DNA of 64,000 bases from Streptomyces sp. CB03234. GTDB taxonomy: Bacteria > Actinomycetota > Actinomycetes > Streptomycetales > Streptomycetaceae. Under the pieces are notes generated by a model. That model was not told the origin of the DNA. It saw only the letters and a program-made list of their open reading frames with translations, and did not search any database. The position numbers and the translations under genes are program-made. The stretch is taken from assembly GCF_001905885.1 (NCBI RefSeq), contig NZ_LIYH01000005.1, positions 186,001 to 250,000 on the forward strand, in the 5' to 3' direction. Shown here one piece after another: positions 1 through 8,544 of the stretch. Each line of letters starts with the position of its first letter. Position 1 is the first letter of the stretch.

Positions 1-482
1 GTCGCCCACGGGTCGTCGGCGGGAGCACCGCCGCCACCCTGCTGGCCACCACCCGGGGCACCGCCCCAGTTGCCGCCGCCCTGCTGACCGCCGCCGTAGC
101 CGCCCTGGCCACCGCGGCCGGTGGTCTTGGTGACCTTGGCCGTGGCGTTCTTGAGGCTGGGGCCGACTTCCTCGACGTCCAGCTCGTAGACCGTGCGCTT
201 GACGCCCTCGCGGTCCTCGTACGACCGCTGCTTCAGCCGGCCCTGCACGACGACGCGCATGCCTCGCTGGAGCGACTCGGCGACGTTCTCCGCCGCCTGG
301 CGCCAGACCGAGCAGGTGAGGAACAGGCTCTCGCCGTCCTTCCACTCATTGGTCTGACGGTCGAAGGTGCGGGGAGTGGACGCGACGCGGAACTTCGCGA
401 CCGCCGCACCGGACGGGGTGAAGCGCAGCTCGGGGTCGTCGACAAGATTGCCGACGACCGTGATGACGGTCTCGCCTGCCAT
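1..482 (-). CDS. ssb: Single-stranded DNA-binding protein, 5' part (runs off the left edge)
   Basis: Binds single-stranded DNA in replication, repair and recombination. About 160 codons are visible. The N-terminal OB-fold (MAGETVITVVGNLVDDPELRF... to about residue 115) is followed by the start of the glycine/glutamine-rich linker typical of actinobacterial SSB. The acidic C-terminal tip lies outside the window. The ATG at 482 follows a GAGAGG ribosome binding site. It lies 76 nt downstream of rpsF on the same strand, the usual rpsF-ssb-rpsR-rplI arrangement, so co-transcription is expected. Confidence 0.95.
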   Translation of the reverse strand, partial: MAGETVITVVGNLVDDPELRFTPSGAAVAKFRVASTPRTFDRQTNEWKDGESLFLTCSVWRQAAENVAESLQRGMRVVVQGRLKQRSYEDREGVKRTVYELDVEEVGPSLKNATAKVTKTTGRGGQGGYGGGQQGGGNWGGAPGGGQQGGGGAPADDPWA

Positions 483-558
483 GGGGAACCTCTCGGCGGG
501 ATTGCTTCTGGCTGCTTGCTGCTGCTACTCGAAACCCGATGACCTCTGAGCTAGCTGC

Positions 559-849
559 TCAGTGGGTCTCGGGACGGAGGACCTTGGTCCGGAGGACCGA
601 CTCGTTCAGGTTCATCTGGCGGTCGAGCTCCTTGACGACCGCAGGCTCGGCCTGCAGGTCGATGACCGAGTAGATGCCCTCGGGCTTCTTCTTGATCTCG
701 TAAGCGAGACGACGACGGCCCCAGGTGTCGACCTTCTCGACCTTTCCGTTGCCCTCACGGACGACGGAGAGGAAGTTCTCGATCAGCGGGGAGACAGCGC
801 GCTCCTCGAGATCGGGGTCGAGGATGACCATCACCTCGTAGTGACGCAT
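559..849 (-). CDS. rpsF: 30S ribosomal protein S6
   Basis: A 96-residue small-subunit protein that binds S18 in the platform of the 30S subunit. The sequence begins MRHYEVMVILDPDLEER and carries the typical 'GIYSVIDLQAEP' and 'NLNESVLRTKVLRP' stretches. The start at 849 is set by a strong GGAGGTGG ribosome binding site. A longer upstream reading frame has no such site and lacks family similarity. First gene of the rpsF-ssb operon. The 272 nt upstream (850-1121) hold its promoter region and that of the divergent gene at 1122; I see no gene there. Confidence 0.97.
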   Translation of the reverse strand: MRHYEVMVILDPDLEERAVSPLIENFLSVVREGNGKVEKVDTWGRRRLAYEIKKKPEGIYSVIDLQAEPAVVKELDRQMNLNESVLRTKVLRPETH

Positions 850-1121
850 GTGGAACCCACCTCCTTTGGACTCAGCGGCCACGGTCGTTCCGTGGCAGGA
901 GGGTCGTGATGCGTACGCAACGGTATCGGCCGCCACTGACAATCGTCCTCAGCGAGTGAGGGACCCTGATCAGGACATGGACAGACACCGGTGCAGACCG
1001 TCCAGACTACCCGCACACCGGCTTCCGGTTGAAATCCCGTGGCCAGGGGACGCAATCTGTACACATCGGGTGCGTGCGGCGCTACGATGCGCCGCCTTCC
1101 GGCACAGCCAGGAGGTACCTC

Positions 1122-1436
1122 ATGGCCCAGGCATTCCACCGTCACCCCACCTCGTCGCTCTTCGCCACGGACGGCAAGCCCCATCCGCTCCAGGACACGC
1201 TGATGGCGGTGACCCTGGTACTCGGAGCGCTCGCCTTCATCACGGCCCAGTTCCACCACCTCCACCTGATCAGCTCGTGGGCGGGCCTGGTGGGCATCGT
1301 CACCGGCGCCTACGGCCAGTACATCTCCGAGACGACACGGGAGCGCACCCTGCTGATCATCGGTATGGGTGCCTCGGCGATCGGTTTCGGCCTCGGTATG
1401 GCACACGGCGGCCTCTTCGGCGGTGTCCTCGGCTAG
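1122..1436 (+). CDS. Small conserved membrane protein, function unknown
   Basis: A 104-residue protein with a short polar N-terminus and two or three hydrophobic segments (about residues 27-45, 50-65 and 77-100, the last glycine rich). The ATG at 1122 follows AGGAGGTACCTC, a near-ideal ribosome binding site, so the start is firm. It is divergent from rpsF and precedes femX by 109 nt. The pattern fits an integral membrane protein conserved next to femX in Streptomyces. No catalytic motif is visible and I assign no function. Confidence 0.8.
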   Translation: MAQAFHRHPTSSLFATDGKPHPLQDTLMAVTLVLGALAFITAQFHHLHLISSWAGLVGIVTGAYGQYISETTRERTLLIIGMGASAIGFGLGMAHGGLFGGVLG

Positions 1437-1545
1437 GCCCTCCTGGCGTACGGCCCATCGGGGCGCTCCCCGGTGCCAGTAGGCTTCGGCGCGAGAGCCG
1501 GAGCCCCTGTACCCATGGGGACACACCTGCCGAGGAGCGCCCCGC

Positions 1546-2664
1546 ATGAGCCTGACCCTGAGGACCATCAGCCGAGAGCAGCATCTGGCGTACATCCAGA
1601 GCCTGCCTGCGGCGAGTCACTGCCAGGTCCCCGCATGGGCTGATGTGAAGACCGAGTGGCGCTCGGAGAACCTGGGCTGGTTCGACAAGGACGGCCAGTT
1701 GGTCGGCGCCGGCCTGGTGCTCTACCGCCAGCTCCCGAAGATCAAGCGGTACCTCGCGTATCTCCCCGAGGGCCCGGTGATCAACTGGTACGCGCCGAAC
1801 CTGGACGACTGGCTGGAGCCGATGCTGGCGCACCTGAAGCACCAGGGTGCCTTCTCCGTGAAGATGGGCCCGCCGGTCGTCATCCGCCGCTGGGACGCGG
1901 CCGCGATCAAGTCCGGCATCCAGGACCCGGACGTCAAGCGCCTGCGTGACGTCGAGGCCTCGCACATCGAGCCGCGCGCCTTCGAGGTGTCCGACCGGCT
2001 GCGCAAGATGGGCTGGCAGCAGGGCGAGGACGGCGGCGCCGGCTTCGGTGACGTACAGCCCCGCTATGTCTTCCAGGTACCGCTGGCGAACCGTTCGCTC
2101 GACGATGTCCTCAAGGGCTTCAACCAGCTGTGGCGGCGCAACATCAAGAAGGCCGAGAAGGCAGGCGTCGAGGTCGTCCAGGGCGGCTACGAGGACCTCG
2201 CCGAGTGGCAGCGGCTGTACGAGATCACGGCCGTGCGCGACCGGTTCCGGCCCCGCCCCCTGTCGTACTTCCAGCGCATGTGGACCGTCCTCAACAACGA
2301 GGACCCCAACCGCATGCGGCTGTACTTCGCGCGCCACAACGGCGTGAACCTGTCGGCGGCCACCATGCTCGTGGTCGGCGGCCACGTCTGGTACTCCTAC
2401 GGCGCCTCGGACAACATCGGCCGTGAGGTCCGGCCCTCGAACGCGATGCAGTGGCGGATGCTGCGCGACGCCTACGCCATGGGCGCGACCGTCTACGACC
2501 TCCGTGGCATCTCCGACTCGCTGGACGAGACGGACCACCTCTTCGGCCTGATCCAGTTCAAGGTCGGCACGGGCGGCGAGGCCGTCGAGTACATCGGCGA
2601 GTGGGACTTCCCGCTCAACAAGCTGCTGCACAAGGCGCTGGACATCTACATGTCGCGCCGCTGA
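1546..2664 (+). CDS. femX: FemX-type peptidoglycan bridge aminoacyltransferase
   Basis: A 372-residue FemABX-family protein, the normal length. Members use glycyl-tRNA to add the first glycine of the interpeptide bridge to the lipid II stem peptide at the inner face of the membrane, and Streptomyces LL-DAP peptidoglycan has a glycine bridge. Visible family features are the N-terminal 'AASHCQVPAWADVKTEW', the 'YLPEGPVINW' block, a helical 'FNQLWRRNIKKAEKAGVEV' segment and the C-terminal 'YDLRGISDSLDETDHLFGL' acyltransferase-fold stretch. The ATG at 1546 overlaps nothing. The next gene starts 64 nt downstream, so the two are probably co-transcribed. The exact amino acid added is inferred from the family. 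Confidence 0.9.
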   Translation: MSLTLRTISREQHLAYIQSLPAASHCQVPAWADVKTEWRSENLGWFDKDGQLVGAGLVLYRQLPKIKRYLAYLPEGPVINWYAPNLDDWLEPMLAHLKHQGAFSVKMGPPVVIRRWDAAAIKSGIQDPDVKRLRDVEASHIEPRAFEVSDRLRKMGWQQGEDGGAGFGDVQPRYVFQVPLANRSLDDVLKGFNQLWRRNIKKAEKAGVEVVQGGYEDLAEWQRLYEITAVRDRFRPRPLSYFQRMWTVLNNEDPNRMRLYFARHNGVNLSAATMLVVGGHVWYSYGASDNIGREVRPSNAMQWRMLRDAYAMGATVYDLRGISDSLDETDHLFGLIQFKVGTGGEAVEYIGEWDFPLNKLLHKALDIYMSRR

Positions 2665-2728
2665 CGCTTCCGTAGTCTCGTACACACCTTTGATACACCG
2701 CAGCCATCAGAAAGGTTCCGGGCCGGCC

Positions 2729-3760
2729 ATGGCGCTCTCCCTCTACGTCGACACCGCTCGCTGGCGGGCGCACCAGAAGTCCGTGATCGACCAGTTCCCG
2801 GGCCTGGTCCCGGTGTGCAAGGGCAACGGATACGGCTTCGGTCACGAGCGGCTCTCCGACGAGGCGTCCCGCTTCGGGGCCGACATGCTGGCGGTCGGTA
2901 CGACGTACGAGGCGGCCCGCATCAAGGACTGGTTCAGCGGTGACCTGCTGGTCCTGACGCCGTTCCGGCGGGGCGAGGAGCCGGTTCCGCTGCCGGACCG
3001 GGTGATCCGCTCGGTGTCGTCCGTGGACGGCGTCCACGCCCTCGTCGGCGCCCGGGTCGTCATCGAGTGCATGAGCTCGATGAAGCGGCACGGCATCGGC
3101 GAGCACGAGCTGGGCCTGCTGCACGCGGCCATCGAGGACGTCCGCCTGGAGGGCTTCGCGCTGCACCTGCCGCTGGACCGCACGGACGGCACCGACGCCG
3201 TCGAGGAGGTCATCGGCTGGATGGACCGGCTGCGCGCGGCCCGGCTGCCGCTGCACACCATGTTCGTCAGCCACCTGAAGGCCCAGGAGCAGGCGCGGCT
3301 CCAGCAGCAGTTCCCGCAGACCCGGTTCCGGGCCCGCATCGGTACGCGGCTGTGGCTGGGCGACCATGAGGCGACGGAGTACCGGGGCGCGGTCCTGGAC
3401 GTCACGCGCGTCGCCAAGGGGGACCGTTTCGGCTACCGCCAGCAGAAGGCGGCGTCCGACGGCTGGCTCGTCGTCGTGGCCGGCGGTACCTCGCACGGGG
3501 TGGGCCTGGAGGCCCCGAAGGCGATGCACGGCGTGATGCCGCGCGCCAAGGGCGTGGCCCGCGCCGGCCTGGCGACGGTCAACCGCAACCTTTCGCCGTT
3601 CGTGTGGGCGGGCAAGCAGCGCTGGTTCGCCGAGCCGCCGCACATGCAGGTGTCGATCCTGTTCGTCCCGTCGGACGCCCAGGAGCCGAAGGTCGGCGAC
3701 GAGCTGGTCGCCCACCTCCGGCACACCACGACCCAGTTCGACCGCCTGGTCGAGCGCTAG
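2729..3760 (+). CDS. Alanine racemase-like PLP protein
   Basis: A 343-residue protein with the N-terminal PLP-barrel pattern of alanine racemases. 'VPVCKGNGYGFG' puts the candidate PLP lysine at residue 31, and 'RFRARIGTRLWLGD' resembles the barrel end. The ATG at 2729 is chosen over an upstream ATG at 2690 because the AGAAAGG site precedes it and similarity begins here. The family normally interconverts L- and D-alanine. Its place behind femX suggests a cell-wall precursor role. It is a divergent member, so racemase activity is not certain; a binding or other PLP role is possible. Confidence 0.8.
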   Translation: MALSLYVDTARWRAHQKSVIDQFPGLVPVCKGNGYGFGHERLSDEASRFGADMLAVGTTYEAARIKDWFSGDLLVLTPFRRGEEPVPLPDRVIRSVSSVDGVHALVGARVVIECMSSMKRHGIGEHELGLLHAAIEDVRLEGFALHLPLDRTDGTDAVEEVIGWMDRLRAARLPLHTMFVSHLKAQEQARLQQQFPQTRFRARIGTRLWLGDHEATEYRGAVLDVTRVAKGDRFGYRQQKAASDGWLVVVAGGTSHGVGLEAPKAMHGVMPRAKGVARAGLATVNRNLSPFVWAGKQRWFAEPPHMQVSILFVPSDAQEPKVGDELVAHLRHTTTQFDRLVER

Positions 3761-3769
3761 AAACGGCGG

Positions 3770-5257
3770 TCACTCCCGTACGACGCCCCACTCCACACGC
3801 GGTCCCTGGACCGCGTGTGCGGCGTGCTGCGGCGGGTGTGCGGTCTGTCCGAGGACGAAGACGTCCTCGGCGCGGTCCAGGACGCCACCGGACGGGTCGT
3901 CCGCCCCGTCGCGCCGTACGCCGTCCCGCTCGGGCAGCAGGATGTCCCGCACGACCATGGCGCACAGGAAGAGCGTCCCGGCCAGGTGCAGGGCGATCGC
4001 GAACTGGTAGCCCTCCGTCGGCAGCCCCTGCTTGTTGCCGCTCGTCGTGTACGCCAGGTACATCCAGATCCCGAGGAAGTACATGACCTCGCAGGCCTGC
4101 CAGATCAGGAAGTCCCGCCAGCGCGGGCGGGCCAGGGCGGCGAGCGGGATCAGCCACAGCACGTACTGCGGTGAGTAGACCTTGTTGGTGAGGATGAACG
4201 CGGCGATCACCAGGAAGGCCAGCTGCGCGAAGCGCGGACGGCGCGGCGCGGTGAGCGCCAGGGCGGCGATCCCCAGGCACGCCAGCCCCATCAGCACGCT
4301 CGCGTACGTGTTGACGGCGTCAGGTGTGATGGTCACGCCGGTGCGCTGGGTGATGATCAGCCAGAAGGACCCGAAGTCGATGCCCCGTTCCTCACTGAAG
4401 GAGTAGAACTTCTTCCAGCCCTCGGGTGCCAGCAGCATCACCGGCACGTTGACCGCGAGCCATGAGGCGGCCGTGCCCAGCACGGCGACCCCGAACTCCC
4501 GCCACCGCCAGGCCCGCCAGCACAGCAACAGCAGCGGCCCGAGCAGCAGGGCCGGGTAGAACTTGGCGGCAGTGGCCAGGCCCAGCAGGACTCCGAAGGC
4601 CAGCGCCCGGCCCCGGGACCACATCAGCATGGCGGCGGCGGTCAGCGCGACCGCGAGCAGGTCCCAGTTGATGGTGGCCGTGAGCGCGAAGGCGGGCGCC
4701 AGGGCGGCCGGCAGGGCGTCCCAGGGGCGGCTGCGGTGCGTGCGGGCGACGCAGACGGCGAGGACGGCCACGCAGACCATCAGCATGCCCGCGTTGACCA
4801 TCCAGTACATCTGCTCGCGGTACTGCAGGTCGCCGTCGAAGGGGAGCGTCAGCCAGGACGCGACCTGCATGAAGAGCCCGGTCAGGACCGGGTATTCGAG
4901 GTACTCCATGTCGCCGCCGAGGCGGTCGAAGTACGGGATCAGCCCGTCGGCGAAGCCCCGTCCGATGAACAGGTGCGGGATGTCGGAGTAGCAGGCGTGG
5001 GTGTACTGCGAGCTGGTGCCGCGGAACCACGCCCAGTTGTAGCAGGGCAGCTTCTGCACCATGCCGAGCGCGAACATCCCGATCGCGACGAGGGCGATCA
5101 CCCGGACGGGCGTGAGCGCGCTGCCACCCAGCCGTGCCCAGCGGCCGGCGGGGCCACCGATCAGCTCGCTGCCTGCGGCTGCGACCTCGTCCCGCCTGGT
5201 CGGGGGCACGACGGGCGGGTCCTGGTGGGCGCGCGTCGTCTTGTGTGGGCTCGGCAT
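3770..5257 (-). CDS. Polytopic membrane glycosyltransferase, GT87/DUF2029-like
   Basis: A 495-residue integral membrane protein with about ten hydrophobic segments. It has an early periplasm-type loop rich in aromatic and acidic residues ('GDMEYLEYPVLTGLFMQ'), as in GT87 polyprenyl-phosphate-dependent mannosyltransferases and their DUF2029 relatives. These transfer sugars from polyprenyl-phosphate carriers to envelope glycans; the acceptor here is unknown. The start is the ATG beginning MPSPHKTTRAHQ, where similarity begins; a longer frame upstream is low-complexity and runs through a terminator. It converges with the alanine-racemase-like gene, 9 nt apart. It lies downstream of the PBP gene on the same strand but behind a strong terminator, so it probably has its own promoter. 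Confidence 0.82.
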   Translation of the reverse strand: MPSPHKTTRAHQDPPVVPPTRRDEVAAAGSELIGGPAGRWARLGGSALTPVRVIALVAIGMFALGMVQKLPCYNWAWFRGTSSQYTHACYSDIPHLFIGRGFADGLIPYFDRLGGDMEYLEYPVLTGLFMQVASWLTLPFDGDLQYREQMYWMVNAGMLMVCVAVLAVCVARTHRSRPWDALPAALAPAFALTATINWDLLAVALTAAAMLMWSRGRALAFGVLLGLATAAKFYPALLLGPLLLLCWRAWRWREFGVAVLGTAASWLAVNVPVMLLAPEGWKKFYSFSEERGIDFGSFWLIITQRTGVTITPDAVNTYASVLMGLACLGIAALALTAPRRPRFAQLAFLVIAAFILTNKVYSPQYVLWLIPLAALARPRWRDFLIWQACEVMYFLGIWMYLAYTTSGNKQGLPTEGYQFAIALHLAGTLFLCAMVVRDILLPERDGVRRDGADDPSGGVLDRAEDVFVLGQTAHPPQHAAHAVQGPRVEWGVVRE

Positions 5258-5296
5258 GGGGACATCCTGCCGTACGGGGCCATGGGCCGCTGCGGC

Positions 5297-5324
5297 CTGT
5301 GGACAACGCCCTGTGGACAACGCC
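5297..5324. promoter_or_regulatory. Two perfect DnaA boxes in a 14-bp direct repeat
   Basis: The 14-mer CTGTGGACAACGCC occurs twice in immediate succession. Each copy contains TGTGGACAA, the exact complement of the Streptomyces DnaA box TTGTCCACA (5298-5306 and 5312-5320). It sits between the PBP gene and the glycosyltransferase, about 25 kb from oriC. Streptomyces coelicolor has DnaA-box clusters outside oriC (named H69, H24 and D78) that titrate DnaA; this pair may be the counterpart of one of them. Confidence 0.6.
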
Positions 5325-5383
5325 GAGGGCCGCCGCATCCGGCGTACGCACGCGATGTACGTACCGGATGCGGCGGCCCTCGG
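5323..5383 (-). terminator. Strong hairpin terminator behind the PBP gene
   Basis: Perfect 20-bp inverted repeat (5323-5342 with 5364-5383), with a smaller CGTAC/GTACG stem inside the 21-nt loop. It lies 36 nt past the PBP stop codon and upstream of the glycosyltransferase start, so it should end PBP transcription. No T-run is needed in this high-GC host. Confidence 0.8.
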
Positions 5384-5418
5384 ACCGCGGCTCTCGGCGG
5401 CGGTGGGAACGCCGGGCG

Positions 5419-8184
5419 CTAGCCCTCCGTCCCGCCGAACCAGCCCCCTGTGCCGCCGCCGTTCCCGTTGCCGTTGGTACCGCCGCCGGTGGGCGCCGAC
5501 GGACTGGGACTGACGCCGCCGGTGGTGGTGCCGCCGTCGTCCGTACCGCCCGTATCCGCCCCGCCGGTATCGGTCCCGCCGACCTGGCCACCATTCTGGC
5601 CACCGTCCTGGCCGCCGTTCTCGTTGTTGCAGTCCCAGTCGAAGGGACCGCACGAGGGCTCCGCCGGCTCCGTGCTCTGCGACTGCGACGGGCTCGGCGA
5701 CGGGCTCTGGGACGGCGTCTGGGACGGCGTCGGCGTAGGCGTGTCCGAAGGCGTGGGCTCCGGGCTCTTGGCGCCACCGCCGTACACGGTGTCGGCCTCC
5801 AGCGCCTCCGGCTCGGGGAACGGGAGGACCTCCGCGCCCTTGAGCGCGGTCGACATGTACTTCTGCCAGATCTCCGACGGGAACGACGAACCGTGGATCT
5901 TCTCCTGGCCACCGGTGCCGAACATCTTCAGGAACTTGCGGTTCTTGTTCGCCGCGTTGTCGTCCATCCGGTACATGTCGATGGCGGTGGCCAGCTGCGG
6001 CGTGTAGCCGACGAACCAGGCGGACTTGTTGCCGTCGGTGGTACCGGTCTTGCCGGCGACCTGGCGACCCGGGATGGCCGCGTTGTTACCGGTGCCCTCG
6101 GGGTCCTCGACGACGTCCCGCAGCACGTCGGTGATGTTGCTGGCGATGGCGGTCGAGAAGGCCTGCTTGGTCTTCACCTCGTGCTTGTAGACGACGTCGC
6201 CCTCTTTCTCGACCTTCGTCACCGAGAACGGGTCGCGCTGCTTGCCATTGGCCGCGAAGGTGGCGTAGGCACCGGCCATGCGGATGGCACTGGGGTCGGA
6301 GATGCCGATCGAGAAGGACGGCACGTTCGCACCGACCAGGCTCTCCTTGCGCAGACCCGCCGCGATCGCGGTCTGCCTGACCTCTTCGATGCCGACGTCC
6401 ATGCCCAGCTGCACGAAGGGCGAGTTCGCCGAATGGATCATCGCCTCACGGAGGTTGATGTCCCCGTAGCTCTTGTCACCGTCGTTGACCTGGAGCCACT
6501 CTTCGCCGTCCTCGTTGTGCCAGACGGTGCCGTTGTAGTTCTTGATCTGGAGCTTGTTCTTGCCGTTGTAGTACGTCTTGTCGGGGTCGACCGTCCGGCG
6601 CTGATCGGGCCCCTGCACGGCCTCGCCGCTGGGGTCCCGTACGCCGTACTCCATCGCCGCGGCCAGCACGAAGGGCTTGAACGTCGAGCCGACCTGGGCA
6701 CCGGTCTGGTCGGCGTTGTTGGTGAAGTGCTTGGTCGCGTCGGAGCCGCCGTAGATGGCGACGATCGCGCCGCTCTTCGGGTCGACCGAGGCACCGCCGA
6801 ACTGGACGTGGGTGTCCGTGTCCGGGCGCTTCTTGGGGTCGATGTGTTCGGCCTCGACCTTCTGGACCGCCTCCGCAAGCGCCTTGACCTTGTTCTTGTC
6901 GAAGGTCGTGTGGATCTCGTAGCCGCCCAGGGCGAGGTCCTTCGACGTGATGCCCAGGTCGTTGTTGTTGATGAAGTACGCCTTGGCGAGGTCCACCAGG
7001 TAGCCGACCTGGCCGCCGAGGCGTGCTTCCTTCTTCGGCTGCACGGGCATCGGGAACTCGGTGTACTTCGCCCGCTCCGCTTGGCCGAGGCGCCCGTCCT
7101 TGACCATCTCGTCGAGGATCCACTTCCACCGCAGGGTGGCGGCCTCCGTGTTGGCAGCCGCCGTGGCCTTGGGGTCGATGTCGGGGGAGCCCGCCGGGTC
7201 GTAGTAGGTGGCGCCCTTGAGGAGCGTGGCGAGGAAAGCGCACTCGCTGGCGTTCAGGGCGCCGGCGTCCTTCTCGTAGTACGTGCGCGCCGCAGCCTGG
7301 ATACCGTACGCACCGCGCCCGTAGTACGAGGTGTTCAGGTAGCCGGCCATGACCTCTTTCTTGTCCTCCTCCACACCGGCCTTCAGGGAGATGAACAGTT
7401 CCTTGAGCTTGCGGCTCACGGTCTGGCTCTGGTCGTTGAGCATGGCGTTCTTCACGTACTGCTGGGTGATGGTGGAACCACCCTGGGTCTGCTCGCCCAT
7501 GGCCATGTTGACCATTGCACGGGCGATGCCCATCGGGTCGACGCCCAGGTCCTTCTCGAACGACTTGTTCTCGGCCGAGATCACCGCGTCCTTCATGTCC
7601 TGCGGGATCTTGTCGTACGCGAGGATCTGACGGTTGATCTCACCGCCGGTGGCGGCCATCTGGGAGCCGTCCGACCAGTAGTAGACGTTGTTCTGCGCCG
7701 TCGCGATCTTGACCGGGTCCGGCACCTCCACCATGGAGTACACGACCGCCGAAGCGCCCAGGACCGAGGCCGCGAACCCCAGGGACAGGCCGGTGACGAG
7801 CTTCCAGGACGGCACCCAGCGCCGCCACCCGTACTTGTTGTGGCGCGGGTAGTCGATCAACCGCTTCTTGCCCGGGTTGCCACCCCGGCCGCCCGGGCCA
7901 CCGTTGTGGCCGCCGCCACCCCGTCGGCCGCCACCGTGTCCGCCGGCCCCGCCGGCGCCCTCGGCACCGCGGCGGCGGCCGCCTCGCTGCGCCGCCCGGC
8001 GCGCCTCGGCACGGCTTCCGTACACCCGCTCCTCGCCACCGGCGCCGTAGGGCTCGGAAGGAGATCCTGCACTGGTTCCTCGCGCCTGAGCCGCCCTGCG
8101 GCCTGAGGGCTGCTGGGCGGCTCGTCTGGCCGCGGCACGTCCGCCACCCTGCGGCTGCGGCGGTTTGCGACGGTGCTCGCTCAT
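5419..8184 (-). CDS. Class A bifunctional penicillin-binding protein (transglycosylase/transpeptidase)
   Basis: A 921-residue membrane-anchored enzyme that polymerises glycan strands and cross-links stem peptides. In order: an Arg/Gly-rich cytoplasmic tail (1-135), one membrane anchor (about 155-175), a GT51 transglycosylase with 'AENKSFEKDLG' and 'GGSTITQQYVKN', then a transpeptidase with SxxK 'GSTFKPF', SxN 'HSANSPF' and KTG 'AGKTGTTDGN'. A long Pro/Thr/Ser then Gly/Asn-rich extracellular tail ends the protein. The start at 8184 has GAGGAG 10 nt upstream; the longer frame to 8349 lacks support. It corresponds in position to the PBP gene next to padR-ino1 in Streptomyces. Confidence 0.95.
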   Translation of the reverse strand: MSEHRRKPPQPQGGGRAAARRAAQQPSGRRAAQARGTSAGSPSEPYGAGGEERVYGSRAEARRAAQRGGRRRGAEGAGGAGGHGGGRRGGGGHNGGPGGRGGNPGKKRLIDYPRHNKYGWRRWVPSWKLVTGLSLGFAASVLGASAVVYSMVEVPDPVKIATAQNNVYYWSDGSQMAATGGEINRQILAYDKIPQDMKDAVISAENKSFEKDLGVDPMGIARAMVNMAMGEQTQGGSTITQQYVKNAMLNDQSQTVSRKLKELFISLKAGVEEDKKEVMAGYLNTSYYGRGAYGIQAAARTYYEKDAGALNASECAFLATLLKGATYYDPAGSPDIDPKATAAANTEAATLRWKWILDEMVKDGRLGQAERAKYTEFPMPVQPKKEARLGGQVGYLVDLAKAYFINNNDLGITSKDLALGGYEIHTTFDKNKVKALAEAVQKVEAEHIDPKKRPDTDTHVQFGGASVDPKSGAIVAIYGGSDATKHFTNNADQTGAQVGSTFKPFVLAAAMEYGVRDPSGEAVQGPDQRRTVDPDKTYYNGKNKLQIKNYNGTVWHNEDGEEWLQVNDGDKSYGDINLREAMIHSANSPFVQLGMDVGIEEVRQTAIAAGLRKESLVGANVPSFSIGISDPSAIRMAGAYATFAANGKQRDPFSVTKVEKEGDVVYKHEVKTKQAFSTAIASNITDVLRDVVEDPEGTGNNAAIPGRQVAGKTGTTDGNKSAWFVGYTPQLATAIDMYRMDDNAANKNRKFLKMFGTGGQEKIHGSSFPSEIWQKYMSTALKGAEVLPFPEPEALEADTVYGGGAKSPEPTPSDTPTPTPSQTPSQSPSPSPSQSQSTEPAEPSCGPFDWDCNNENGGQDGGQNGGQVGGTDTGGADTGGTDDGGTTTGGVSPSPSAPTGGGTNGNGNGGGTGGWFGGTEG

Positions 8185-8485
8185 CGAACGACTACTCCTC
8201 GGGCAGGCGAGTACGCCTGGAAGCGGCAGCTGAGTTCCGGTCCCCCCGAAATCGATACGGACCAGCCCTGGCTCGGGCTCATCCGCCATGCACTCAGATC
8301 GAGGACGTCGACTGGCGTCGCTTGGTTCCCACTGGTGTGCATGCCGCACAGACTACGCACGCTCAAAAACCCCTGAGGACCGAAGTTCATCCCAAATCAG
8401 GCAAGTCGTTTACTGCTAATTGACTATGTGACGCCGCTCACCCTAGCCGCGCTTGTCGAGGCTTCCAGGCCGTTCTATCGTCAGG

Positions 8486-8504
8486 ATGTATCGAGTCGAT
8501 ACAT
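8486..8504. promoter_or_regulatory. Perfect 19-bp palindrome, likely PadR operator
   Basis: ATGTATCGAGTCGATACAT is a perfect palindrome around a central G, 40 nt before the padR start. PadR-family repressors bind such ATGTAT/ATACAT-type dyads and usually repress their own gene, so autoregulation is likely. The surrounding gap 8185-8544 (360 nt) is the divergent promoter region of the PBP gene and padR; no other gene is visible there. Confidence 0.6.
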
Positions 8505-8544
8505 CAGCACGGCATAAGAGTCGGCGAGGCGGAGGAGGCGACGG

